Under the pieces are notes generated by a model. That model was not told where the DNA came from. It saw nothing but the letters and a program-made list of their open reading frames with translations, and made no database searches. A program made the translations under genes and the position numbers. This document shows, in pieces, positions 1-5,885 of a DNA stretch of 5,926 nucleotides; within the stretch, counting starts at the first letter, position 1; each line of letters opens with the position of its first letter. Origin of the DNA: an uncultured Planctomycetaceae bacterium (GTDB taxonomy: Bacteria; Planctomycetota; Planctomycetia; Planctomycetales; Planctomycetaceae); NCBI GenBank assembly GCA_937952455.1, contig CALFYU010000354.1, positions 1 through 5,926 of the forward strand, read 5' to 3'.

Positions 1-144
1 GGAACACCGTGCACGACAGCAAGCCGTCGGTTTGGGACTTGCCATCTCACGCCCAGAAGTCTGTGTTTGATCCGTGTTCAATCTGTGGCTAATTTCGAAC
101 GCCCCATTTGGTTGCCTCACTGGGGCACTTATTGCCTCAATTTC
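1..144. other. Intergenic stretch with no supported gene
   Basis: No reading frame here looks like a real gene. Short open frames run in from the left edge, but none has a recognisable domain. Visible items are a stretch at 64-97 resembling a short dispersed intergenic repeat, an inverted repeat at 101-126, and a direct repeat TTGCCTCA at 112-119 and 132-139, offset by exactly 20 bp. The tail of an upstream gene may end here, for example the frame that stops at 68-70, but 22 codons are too few to judge. Confidence 0.5.
101..126 (-). terminator. Weak inverted repeat downstream of the - strand gene
   Basis: GCCCCA (101-106) and TGGGGC (121-126) can form a 6-bp GC-rich stem with a 14-nt loop, about 20 nt past the TGA stop of the - strand gene. 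No T tract follows on either strand, so it does not meet the usual intrinsic terminator pattern. It could be a factor-dependent termination or mRNA-stabilising structure, or chance. Confidence 0.2.
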
Positions 145-525
145 TCATCGCGACAGTTGATCCACCCGGCTGATTGCCAGCCGTTGATCCTGCGGCGTAA
201 TCAGCGGGGCTCTCGGATAATCACGCCACGGTTGTGAGGCGACGACGGCGTATTTTTTTGAGATGATCTCATGCCACTCCGCTGCGATCAGGAGCTCCCG
301 TTTCTCTTCGTCAGAATATTGCGGGTCCCGGGCGTCGCTACGGAGTTTCGCTGCCTGAGCGGCGTAGTGGTTGGCCCAACCTTGGCAGAAGTCGTACTTT
401 CCCCAAGTAATCAAAGCGAAGTAAATAACCAGCACCACAACTGAGCAAACGGCAATGCGGTAAGTCCAGGAAACCTCGTTCTGATGATCGCCGGCGACGA
501 CTTCATCATACGTGGGAGTGGGCAT
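145..525 (-). CDS. Small single-pass membrane protein of unknown function
   Basis: I do not recognise this 126-residue protein. Residues 1-22 are polar and acidic. Residues 23-41 (RIAVCSVVVLVIYFALITW) form one strong transmembrane helix with no signal-peptidase motif after it, so it is probably a membrane anchor. Residues 42-126 form a mostly polar, Trp/Tyr-containing tail; about 50-92 is likely helical, with Ala, Arg and Glu in a heptad-like pattern, followed by a Pro-containing end. The ATG at 523-525 is supported by AGAGGG on the - strand (535-540), 9 nt upstream, and the TGA lies at 145-147. It is divergent from flhA and shares the 270-nt intergenic region, but nothing in the sequence ties it to flagella. 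The start, Shine-Dalgarno and clean membrane helix make it a credible gene; its function is unknown. Confidence 0.75.
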   Translation of the reverse strand: MPTPTYDEVVAGDHQNEVSWTYRIAVCSVVVLVIYFALITWGKYDFCQGWANHYAAQAAKLRSDARDPQYSDEEKRELLIAAEWHEIISKKYAVVASQPWRDYPRAPLITPQDQRLAISRVDQLSR

Positions 526-575
526 GGTCCGGTTCCCTCTTCAAATCACATGGGAGCGGGCAGGCGACATCCTCT

Positions 576-604
576 ACTCTCACGGCTGAAATCCTCGCTG
601 TCAA
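576..604 (-). promoter_or_regulatory. Possible sigma-70-type promoter for the - strand gene
   Basis: Read on the - strand, a perfect -35 hexamer TTGACA lies at 604-599. At 17-bp spacing the -10 position reads GAGAGT (581-576), which matches TATAAT at only three of six bases. The location, about 50 nt upstream of the - strand start codon, is sensible. The weak -10 keeps confidence low. Confidence 0.3.
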
Positions 605-671
605 CTGGACTTTCGTCGAGCGGCGGCTATCTCAAAAGGGGCGCCAAATTTGTTGTTCCGGCAAATCCCTC

Positions 672-700
672 TGGACAGTTTTTCCGGTTTTCAGTATCAA
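672..700 (+). promoter_or_regulatory. Possible sigma-70-type promoter for flhA
   Basis: TGGACA (672-677, five of six bases of TTGACA) is followed after exactly 17 bp by TATCAA (695-700, four of six bases of TATAAT). Transcription would start near 706-708 and give a leader of about 90 nt before flhA, carrying the repeat/hairpin at 746-777. I saw no convincing sigma-54 or sigma-28 promoter upstream of flhA. Confidence 0.3.
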
Positions 701-745
701 CCGCCGGCTCTCTTCTTCGCCAACTTTAATCAAAAATTCAAAAAC

Positions 746-777
746 TGTTCGAATCGGACCAAAAATGTCCGAATCGG
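746..777 (+). repeat. Direct repeat overlapping a small hairpin in the flhA leader
   Basis: TGTTCGAATCGG (746-757) and TGTCCGAATCGG (766-777) are identical at 11 of 12 positions and start exactly 20 bp apart, about two helical turns. The same stretch contains the inverted repeat TCGGAC (754-759) and GTCCGA (767-772), a 6-bp stem around the 7-nt loop CAAAAAT. It ends 7 nt before the flhA Shine-Dalgarno. It could be a tandem operator on DNA or a leader RNA structure near the ribosome site. An 11-base match to the repeat (TGTCCGAATCG) also occurs inside flhF at 3387-3397. Confidence 0.5.
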
Positions 778-784
778 CTTCGTC

Positions 785-790
785 GGGAGG
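785..790 (+). promoter_or_regulatory. Ribosome binding site fixing the flhA start
   Basis: GGGAGG lies 5 nt before the ATG at 796. This favours 796 over the overlapping out-of-frame ATGs at 765 and 792, which lead into frames without FlhA similarity. The flhA frame has no other ATG between its upstream stop (727-729) and 796. Confidence 0.75.
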
Positions 791-795
791 CATGG

Positions 796-2916
796 ATGCC
801 AACTGCGGCGTCTCAGCGTTTGCAAAATTGGTGGACCAACTACCGGGAATTGATCTTCCCATTGGCCATCTTCGCCTCGATCCTCGTGTTCGTGGTGCCG
901 CTGCCCGCTTGGACGATGGACCTGCTGTTGGCCTGCAATCTGACGATCGGCGCCGTGGTTTTGCTGACCACGATCTACGCCCGAAAACCGCTTGATTTCA
1001 GCGTCTTTCCGGCACTGCTGCTCGGCACCACGCTCGCCCGGCTGGTGCTCAACGTCGCCTCGACGCGGCTGATTCTGACCCGCGGAGCGACCGACGGCGA
1101 ATACGCGGCCGGCGAGGTCATTGCGGCCTTCCAGCGGTTTGTCGCCGGGGACAGCGTCGCGGTGGGGCTGATTATTTTCATCATCATCGTTGTGATTCAG
1201 TTCCTGGTGATCACCAAGGGAGCCACGCGGATCAGCGAAGTCGCCGCTCGGTTCGCCCTCGACGGCATGCCGGGCAAGCAGATGGCGATCGACGCCGACC
1301 TGAATGCCGGCATTATTTCTGCCGAGCAGGCCAAAGTGCGGCGGGAAGAGATCACACATCAGGCGGACTTCTACGGGGCCATGGACGGTGCCAGTAAGTT
1401 CGTGCGGGGAGACGCCATCGCCGGCATCGTGATCACGTTGATCAACATGGTCGGCGGGATTTATATGGGCATGGCCGAAAACGCGATGTCGTTTTCCGAA
1501 GCGATCAGCACGTTTACAAAACTGACAATCGGCGACGGACTGGTCAGCCAGGTTCCGGCGTTTTTGATTTCGCTGGCGGCCGGTTTGTTGATCACGCGCT
1601 CATCCAGCGACAGTAACCTGTCCCGCGACATGGTGGGGCAGGTGTTCGGTTCCCCGCAAGCGCTGTGGATTGCCGCTGGGTTTCTGGTGGCCTTGTCATT
1701 CACCGGGTTGCCGGGGCCGCCGCTGTTTGTGTTGGGAACGGCGTGTGCCGGCGTCGGGTTCTCGCTCAACCAACAACGCAAACACAAAGCCGAAGCTCAA
1801 GTGGCCGCTGAGGCCGAAAAGGCACAGAAGGCCCGACCGGAACCGAAACCGGAAGACAACTTGCTCGTCGATCCCATGGAGTTGGAATTGGGATTCGGGT
1901 TGATTCGTTTGGCGGACGTGAATTCCGGCGGCGATCTGTTGGAGCGGGTGACTCGTGTGCGTCACAAAGTTGCGCAAGAGTTGGGAATCATCCTGCCCAA
2001 GGTGCGGATTCGCGACAACATTCGTTTGGAACAGCGGCAATATCAAATCAAAATCAACGACGTCGCCGTGGCCTGGGGAAGCGCCTATCCCGACGGCCTA
2101 TTGGCAATCGATACGGGGGCCACGAACGGCAAGATTCCCGGCGTAGAAACAACCGAACCGGCGTTCGGGCGGCCTGCGGTCTGGATCGAAGCGGGACAGC
2201 GGGAGCGGGCGGAGTTGATCGGCTACAGCGTGATCGAACCGGCGGCGGTGATCGTCACGCATTTGACCGAAGTGGTCCGCCAGCACAGCGACGAATTGCT
2301 GTCGCGGCAACAGGTGCATCAACTGATCGATAACCTCAAGGAGCGTTCGCCGAAGGTGGTCGAGGAACTGATCCCCGACCTGATGAAAACCTCACAGGTA
2401 CATCAAGTCCTCACCAACCTGTTGCGCGAGCGGGTGCCGATTCGGAATCTGGAAACAATCCTCGAGTCGCTCACCGACTGGGCGGAACGGACCAAGGATA
2501 CCGGAATTCTGACGGAATACGTGCGGCACGGGTTGTCGCGGACGATTTGTCAGCAGCTCCGCGACAAGAATCGCGTGTTGCGGGTGCTGACGATGGACCC
2601 GGCAGTTGAAGATCTCATCGCGGCCGGAATTGAACACGGCGAGCGGGGGACGGTGGTCAAGCTGTCGCCGCAAGTGGCCGAGGCGGTCACGCGGGGCATT
2701 GCCGACGAGTTGAAGCGTTTGACGGCGGCCGGGCATCAACCGGTGATCGTGGTCAGTCCGCAGATCCGTGCGACGCTGAAGCAGATTACGTCGGCCGCGT
2801 TGCCGTCGTTATCGGTATTGAGTTTGAACGAAATTACGCGTGATACGCAAGTGGAAGCGGTCGGTCAGGTCGGCGTGGACGTCGTCGCCGGAGCGGGCGC
2901 CACATCGGCCGGCTAG
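796..2916 (+). CDS. flhA: FlhA, flagellar type III export apparatus membrane protein
   Basis: FlhA forms the nonameric inner-membrane export gate of the flagellar type III secretion system. It uses the proton gradient and docks export chaperone-substrate complexes on its cytoplasmic domain. At 706 residues it has normal family length. The N-terminal part holds about eight hydrophobic segments (roughly 19-37, 41-60, 70-90, 120-139, 204-224, 247-266, 289-304, 308-324). The FHIPEP family signature spans about 145-169, with RISEV, ARFALDGMPGKQMAIDAD and the charged loop after it. The GDAIAG motif contains Asp206, equivalent to the conserved Asp implicated in proton coupling. A charged Ala/Lys/Glu linker (about 327-355) leads into the cytoplasmic domain (about 358-690), with GYSVIEPAAVIVTHL (476-490) and ILESLTDWA (555-563). 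Injectisome SctV homologues share this architecture; adjacency to flhF and flhG decides for the flagellar paralogue. flhB is not adjacent upstream, so flhA appears to open this gene cluster. Confidence 0.97.
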   Translation: MPTAASQRLQNWWTNYRELIFPLAIFASILVFVVPLPAWTMDLLLACNLTIGAVVLLTTIYARKPLDFSVFPALLLGTTLARLVLNVASTRLILTRGATDGEYAAGEVIAAFQRFVAGDSVAVGLIIFIIIVVIQFLVITKGATRISEVAARFALDGMPGKQMAIDADLNAGIISAEQAKVRREEITHQADFYGAMDGASKFVRGDAIAGIVITLINMVGGIYMGMAENAMSFSEAISTFTKLTIGDGLVSQVPAFLISLAAGLLITRSSSDSNLSRDMVGQVFGSPQALWIAAGFLVALSFTGLPGPPLFVLGTACAGVGFSLNQQRKHKAEAQVAAEAEKAQKARPEPKPEDNLLVDPMELELGFGLIRLADVNSGGDLLERVTRVRHKVAQELGIILPKVRIRDNIRLEQRQYQIKINDVAVAWGSAYPDGLLAIDTGATNGKIPGVETTEPAFGRPAVWIEAGQRERAELIGYSVIEPAAVIVTHLTEVVRQHSDELLSRQQVHQLIDNLKERSPKVVEELIPDLMKTSQVHQVLTNLLRERVPIRNLETILESLTDWAERTKDTGILTEYVRHGLSRTICQQLRDKNRVLRVLTMDPAVEDLIAAGIEHGERGTVVKLSPQVAEAVTRGIADELKRLTAAGHQPVIVVSPQIRATLKQITSAALPSLSVLSLNEITRDTQVEAVGQVGVDVVAGAGATSAG

Positions 2917-2917
2917 G

Positions 2918-2936
2918 CGCCACCCCACTCGGGGCG
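2918..2936 (+). other. Small GC-rich hairpin in the flhA-flhF gap
   Basis: CGCC (2918-2921) and GGCG (2933-2936) pair, and CC/GG pairs continue inside past one bulged A, giving a 6-bp GC stem immediately after the flhA stop. No T tract follows, so it is not an obvious terminator. It could protect the end of the flhA message or be chance. Confidence 0.3.
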
Positions 2937-2986
2937 TCACCAATCGAGCGTGCCGATGTGTTGAGAATCGGAAGGAATCTTGAGCT

Positions 2987-4291
2987 ATGGCGGATGTGCG
3001 GACCTATCGAGCGGAAACCATGCAACAGGCATTGGACATCGTACGTCGAGAACTGGGACCCGAAGCGGTGATCCTGCACACGCGGGAAGTGCCGCAACCG
3101 CGGTTTCTCAGATGGCGGCGGACCCGTCAGCGCGTGGAAATCACTGCGGGGACCGGCGTGAACGTGCGTACGCCCGCCGCGCGGGCCGGGCAAGCGGGCG
3201 GCAAAACCGCCGTCGTGGAAACCCCGCCGCCAGCCGCGCCGATCAACGACGGTGGCGTGTCGCTAGAGATCAGCACGCCCTTTCCACCGGCGCCCCCTGC
3301 AAGTTCGTCTGCCCCCACGACGCGGGATCATGCGGCAAAAAATGACATTCCACCGATTCCTGTCACACCGCGGCAGTCACCACCGGTGTCCGAATCGACT
3401 AAGCCCATTTCCGATCAATTGCGGTCGATTGAGCAAATGGTGAAGTCATTGAGCCAAACCGCCGCCGCGCGGCGCAGCGACGAAGTTCCCAGCGACTTGT
3501 TTCATCTGTACGCCGAATTGATCGATAGTGAAGTCGAAGACCGGCTGGCGCAAGAGTTGGTTTGCCGGCTCAAGTCGGACCATGCCGATGAAGACCTCAG
3601 CGACGTCGAACGGGCCAAGGCGCGGCTCTCGGAAATGGTGCAAAAGGAAGTGCGGTGCAGCGGGCCGATTCGCGTGACTCCGGGGCAGCGGAGAACCGTG
3701 GCGCTGGTCGGTCCCACGGGAGTCGGCAAGACGACGACGATTGCCAAATTGGCGGCGAACTTTCGGTTGCGCGATGGGATCCGCATCGGGTTGGTGACCG
3801 TCGACACCTACCGGATTGCCGCTGTGGAGCAGCTGCGGACCTATGCGGAGATCATCGACCTGCCGATGAAGGTCGTCACGAGCCCGTTGGAGATGCGGCG
3901 GGCGATGGACGAGTTGTCCGGATTGGACCTGGTGTTGATCGACACGGCTGGGCGGAGTCCCCGCGATGAATTGAAGATTCAAGAACTGCAAAGCTTTTTG
4001 TCCGAAGCGCAAGTCGACGAGGTCCATCTGGTGATGAGCCTGGTGGCCAGCGTGCGGAGTTTGGAAACGACGGCGCAACAATTTGCCGTGGCGGGTACAA
4101 CGTCAGTCATACTCACCAAACTCGATGAGGCCGCCGCGATGGGGACGCTCCTGTCGGTGGCCCGCAAGATCGAGACGCCCGTCAGTTACCTGACGACCGG
4201 GCAGGACGTGCCGGATGACATTGAAACGGCCGAAGCGGACCGTATGGCAAGGCTGATTATTGGCAGCGAATCACTGTTCAGCCGCCGCTGA
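2987..4291 (+). CDS. flhF: FlhF, SRP-family GTPase setting flagellar position
   Basis: FlhF is the third SRP-type GTPase, alongside Ffh and FtsY. It dimerises with GTP at the membrane and marks the site of flagellar assembly, usually the pole. This copy has 434 residues. The B domain starts with the family pattern TYRAETMQQALDIVRRELGP and AVILHTREV (about 6-35). A Pro/Ala/Ser-rich, probably disordered linker spans about 60-140. A helical N region follows (about 142-225), then the GTPase G domain: P-loop GPTGVGKTT (242-250), DTYRIAAVEQL (273-283), DTAGRS (319-324), TKLD guanine-specificity motif (377-380) and the closing GQDVPDDIE (405-413). All catalytic motifs look intact. The start at 2987 has GGAAGGA (2970-2976) 10 nt upstream. 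It follows flhA by 70 nt and is followed by flhG, its known regulator. DTYRIAAVEQL and the N-terminal B domain separate it from FtsY and Ffh. Confidence 0.96.
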   Translation: MADVRTYRAETMQQALDIVRRELGPEAVILHTREVPQPRFLRWRRTRQRVEITAGTGVNVRTPAARAGQAGGKTAVVETPPPAAPINDGGVSLEISTPFPPAPPASSSAPTTRDHAAKNDIPPIPVTPRQSPPVSESTKPISDQLRSIEQMVKSLSQTAAARRSDEVPSDLFHLYAELIDSEVEDRLAQELVCRLKSDHADEDLSDVERAKARLSEMVQKEVRCSGPIRVTPGQRRTVALVGPTGVGKTTTIAKLAANFRLRDGIRIGLVTVDTYRIAAVEQLRTYAEIIDLPMKVVTSPLEMRRAMDELSGLDLVLIDTAGRSPRDELKIQELQSFLSEAQVDEVHLVMSLVASVRSLETTAQQFAVAGTTSVILTKLDEAAAMGTLLSVARKIETPVSYLTTGQDVPDDIETAEADRMARLIIGSESLFSRR

Positions 4292-4294
4292 GCG

Positions 4295-4320
4295 TCGGGT
4301 GCTGCTTCGCGGCGAACCGA
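4295..4320 (+). other. Extended hairpin in the flhF-flhG gap
   Basis: Outer arms TCGG (4295-4298) and CCGA (4317-4320) flank an inner stem GCTGC (4301-4305) / GCGGC (4309-4313) around a TTC loop, with a small internal loop between the two. The structure begins 3 nt after the flhF stop. It lacks a T tract and is not a standard terminator. It may set mRNA stability or partial attenuation between flhF and flhG. Confidence 0.35.
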
Positions 4321-4362
4321 TTCCACACTGCCGTTGATGAATGATGCTTTGATTCTTTCTAG

Positions 4363-5298
4363 ATGATTATTTCCCACGCTCGTAACCACTCACTTCCCAT
4401 GACCGACCAAGCACGCGTCTTAAGAGGACTGGTCGAAAAACACGCCGCCGACGTGACAACGGTTGCGCGGCGCGGTCCGCTGCGTGCACGGACGATTGCC
4501 GTCACCAGCGGCAAAGGGGGCGTGGGCAAAAGCAACATTGCGTTGAACATGGCGATCGCCTTGCGGCAAACGGGTGCGGAAGTCTGCATACTGGACGCCG
4601 ACATCGGCCTGGGAAACATTGACGTCTTGTGTCGTGAGAACGGCTATTGGAATCTGTCGCATGTTGTCAGTGGCGTTCGGACCTTGGCCGAAGTGTGTTT
4701 GTCCGGCCCCGCCGGTGTGCGGATCATTCCGGGAGCGGGCGGGCTGATCGATGTCGCGGATTGTCCGGACCATGTGCAAAAAAAAATACTGTCTCAACTT
4801 GTCGAGCTTGAGCAGGCGCACGACTATTTGATCATCGACACCGGCAGCGGCATCGACCGTGGCGTGCGGCGATTTTTGGCGCCGGCGGACGTGGTCTTGG
4901 TGGTCACGACACCCGAGCCGACGTCGATCGCCGATTCCTATGCGACGATCAAGGCCCTCTCGTCTTCGATGGACATCCCCATCCTGGAAGTCGTCGTCAA
5001 TCAAGCGCACAGCCGTGAAGAGGCGACGCGGATTTTGGATCGGCTACGCGAGACGGCCCGCACGTTTTTGGACACCGAAGTGGGGGCCGGGGGATTTGTT
5101 CCCTACGATGCGGCTGTGCCTGAAGCGGTGCTTCGCCAGACGCCGTTTTTGATGTCCTCACCGCGCTGCCCGGCGAGCCGCGCGGTGGAACAGTTGGCCC
5201 GCCGCATGAAGAACATCTCGCGGGTAAAACTTTCGCGCGGTGATTTCTTCTCTCGAATCTGGCCGACGCGTCCACCCGAGGTCGCGCAGGCATCTTAA
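4363..5298 (+). CDS. flhG: FlhG (YlxH/FleN), MinD-type ATPase controlling flagellar number
   Basis: FlhG is a MinD/ParA-family ATPase. It binds the membrane as an ATP dimer, stimulates the FlhF GTPase and restricts flagellar number. The 311-residue reading has DQARVLR at 15-21, an exact match to the DQAxxLR element known in FlhG to activate FlhF. The ATPase core follows: deviant Walker A KGGVGKS (51-57), DADIGLGNID (78-87), Walker B-like LIIDTGSGI (156-164), TTPEPTSIADSYATIK (182-197), the typical FlhG signature, and VPYD (246-249). The tail (about 286-300, VKLSRGDFFSRIW) is basic and aromatic, consistent with an amphipathic membrane-targeting helix. The start is uncertain: 4363 is the first ATG after an in-frame TAG (4360-4362), but the ATG at 4399 (Met13) puts DQAxxLR right at the N-terminus, as in most FlhGs. 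Neither has a clear Shine-Dalgarno. A plain MinD lacks the DQAxxLR helix and the TTPEPTSI signature. Confidence 0.95.
   Translation: MIISHARNHSLPMTDQARVLRGLVEKHAADVTTVARRGPLRARTIAVTSGKGGVGKSNIALNMAIALRQTGAEVCILDADIGLGNIDVLCRENGYWNLSHVVSGVRTLAEVCLSGPAGVRIIPGAGGLIDVADCPDHVQKKILSQLVELEQAHDYLIIDTGSGIDRGVRRFLAPADVVLVVTTPEPTSIADSYATIKALSSSMDIPILEVVVNQAHSREEATRILDRLRETARTFLDTEVGAGGFVPYDAAVPEAVLRQTPFLMSSPRCPASRAVEQLARRMKNISRVKLSRGDFFSRIWPTRPPEVAQAS
4778..4786 (+). repeat. A9 homopolymer inside flhG
   Basis: Nine consecutive A bases encode part of Q139-K140-K141-I142 in a GC-rich gene. By direct reading, one extra A brings a TGA eight codons after the Lys-Lys pair, and loss of one A brings a TGA after about fifteen codons. 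Both truncate FlhG before its Walker B-like motif. The tract could therefore be a slippage site for polymerase or ribosome, or simply an unselected run. Confidence 0.9.
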
Positions 5299-5377
5299 AA
5301 GGGCGTTGAGCTTCACAATGGCGGGACTACACGTTTGAGAACGAGTTTGCGGCGCATGCGGATGACGACATTTTTGC

Positions 5378-5405
5378 TGGAGTTTTTCGGCCAACGTGCC
5401 GATAT
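5378..5405 (+). promoter_or_regulatory. Candidate sigma-28 (FliA-type) promoter
   Basis: TGGAGTTT (5378-5385) matches six of eight bases of the FliA -35 element TAAAGTTT, and GCCGATAT (5398-5405) matches seven of eight bases of the -10 element GCCGATAA. The spacer is 12 bp, against 11 in the enterobacterial consensus. It lies in the only long gap after flhG, upstream of the small membrane protein and the presumed fliA, where autoregulation would be logical. The poor start of the -35 (TGGA for TAAA) and the unknown local consensus limit confidence. Confidence 0.35.
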
Positions 5406-5485
5406 CTACGTCAGGGAAATTTTGTGCGCGGACGAAAGTTCGCGTTGCGTGGCTTTTTTGCGCCGCGGGTCGCGAGATGTGACGA

Positions 5486-5725
5486 GTGGCTTTGCTGTGT
5501 GCAATTAGATTGGCACTGATCATGTTCGCGGTCTCGGTGATCGAATCGGTCATGACGGGCGAAGCGTTTCACGCTGCGTTGACGTCAGCAGGGATCAAGG
5601 CGGTCTTCTTCTTCGGCGTGGGCCTGGTCATCGGCGAAATCGCCCGACGGGTCGTCGAGGAGAATGCGATCGCCGAGTTTGCCAACGTCGACGCGATTCC
5701 GCCACAGGCCGCACAGGACACATAG
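5486..5725 (+). CDS. Small two-helix membrane protein of unknown function
   Basis: I do not recognise this 79-residue protein. It has two hydrophobic segments, about 3-22 (Leu/Ile/Ala/Val-rich) and about 34-53 (with VFFFGVGLVIGEIA), joined by a short loop, SVMTGEAFHA. A charged tail follows, RRVVEENAIAEF, with a Pro/Gln-rich end. The short loop suggests a hairpin with both ends on the same side; the Arg pair after helix 2 puts them in the cytoplasm. The start is uncertain: GTG at 5486 is the first possible start after an in-frame TGA (5480-5482), and ATG 5522 (residue 13) would shorten helix 1. No good Shine-Dalgarno precedes either. It sits 187 nt after flhG and 170 nt before the next gene, in the same direction, so a role linked to flagella is plausible but only by position. 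Confidence 0.6.
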   Translation: MALLCAIRLALIMFAVSVIESVMTGEAFHAALTSAGIKAVFFFGVGLVIGEIARRVVEENAIAEFANVDAIPPQAAQDT

Positions 5726-5727
5726 GT

Positions 5728-5739
5728 TTCCGGCCGGAA
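5728..5739. repeat. Perfect 12-bp palindrome
   Basis: TTCCGGCCGGAA is a perfect 12-bp palindrome starting 2 nt after the stop of the small membrane protein gene. It could be a dimer-binding operator for the next gene. A window this size is expected to hold about one such palindrome by chance, so function is unproven. Confidence 0.35.
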
Positions 5740-5885
5740 TGCCACCCCCATGCCCCAGATGGGCTGGCGCCACCTCGTTTGTACGAAAGCATCGTGTTAT
5801 CCACTTAGAATGCGGCAACGGCGACTTCGACTTCACCGACACCATTTCCCAACCGCCGCCACGTCTGTCGAACATAACGCACCAT

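Noticed and set aside
2..70. Right-running frame ending at 68-70 containing GLGLAIS, like a histidine kinase G2 box
   Set aside because: Only 22 codons are visible, the residues around it do not fit a kinase tail, and a short Gly/Leu/Ala string can arise by chance.
730..1359. 209-codon - strand open frame opposite flhA
   Set aside because: It is rich in Arg, Gln, His and Asp in the way antisense frames of GC-rich genes are, has no domain, and lies opposite a certain gene.
796..2916. Reading flhA as an injectisome SctV gene
   Set aside because: The neighbours flhF and flhG are flagella-specific, and no injectisome gene is seen in the window.
2950..2960. GCCGATGT before flhF as a sigma-28 -10 element
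   Set aside because: Only six of eight bases match and no -35-like sequence lies at the proper distance.
3446..4081. 211-codon - strand open frame opposite flhF
   Set aside because: Antisense shadow of the FlhF G domain, with low-complexity His/Arg/Gln/Pro content and no domain.
5510..5528. Sigma-54-like -24 element TTGGCAC
   Set aside because: The invariant GC of the -12 element at the required 10-bp spacing reads GT, and the site lies inside the start of the small membrane gene.
5158..5553. 131-codon - strand open frame across the end of flhG and the following gap
   Set aside because: Overlaps flhG and the small membrane gene, has shadow-like composition and no recognisable fold, so it does not fill the gap convincingly.
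5779..5811. TAGAAT (-10-like, 5806-5811) upstream of the right-edge gene
   Set aside because: The only -35-like hexamer, TTGTAC (5779-5784), is 21 bp away, which is too far; at 17 bp the sequence is ACGAAA.
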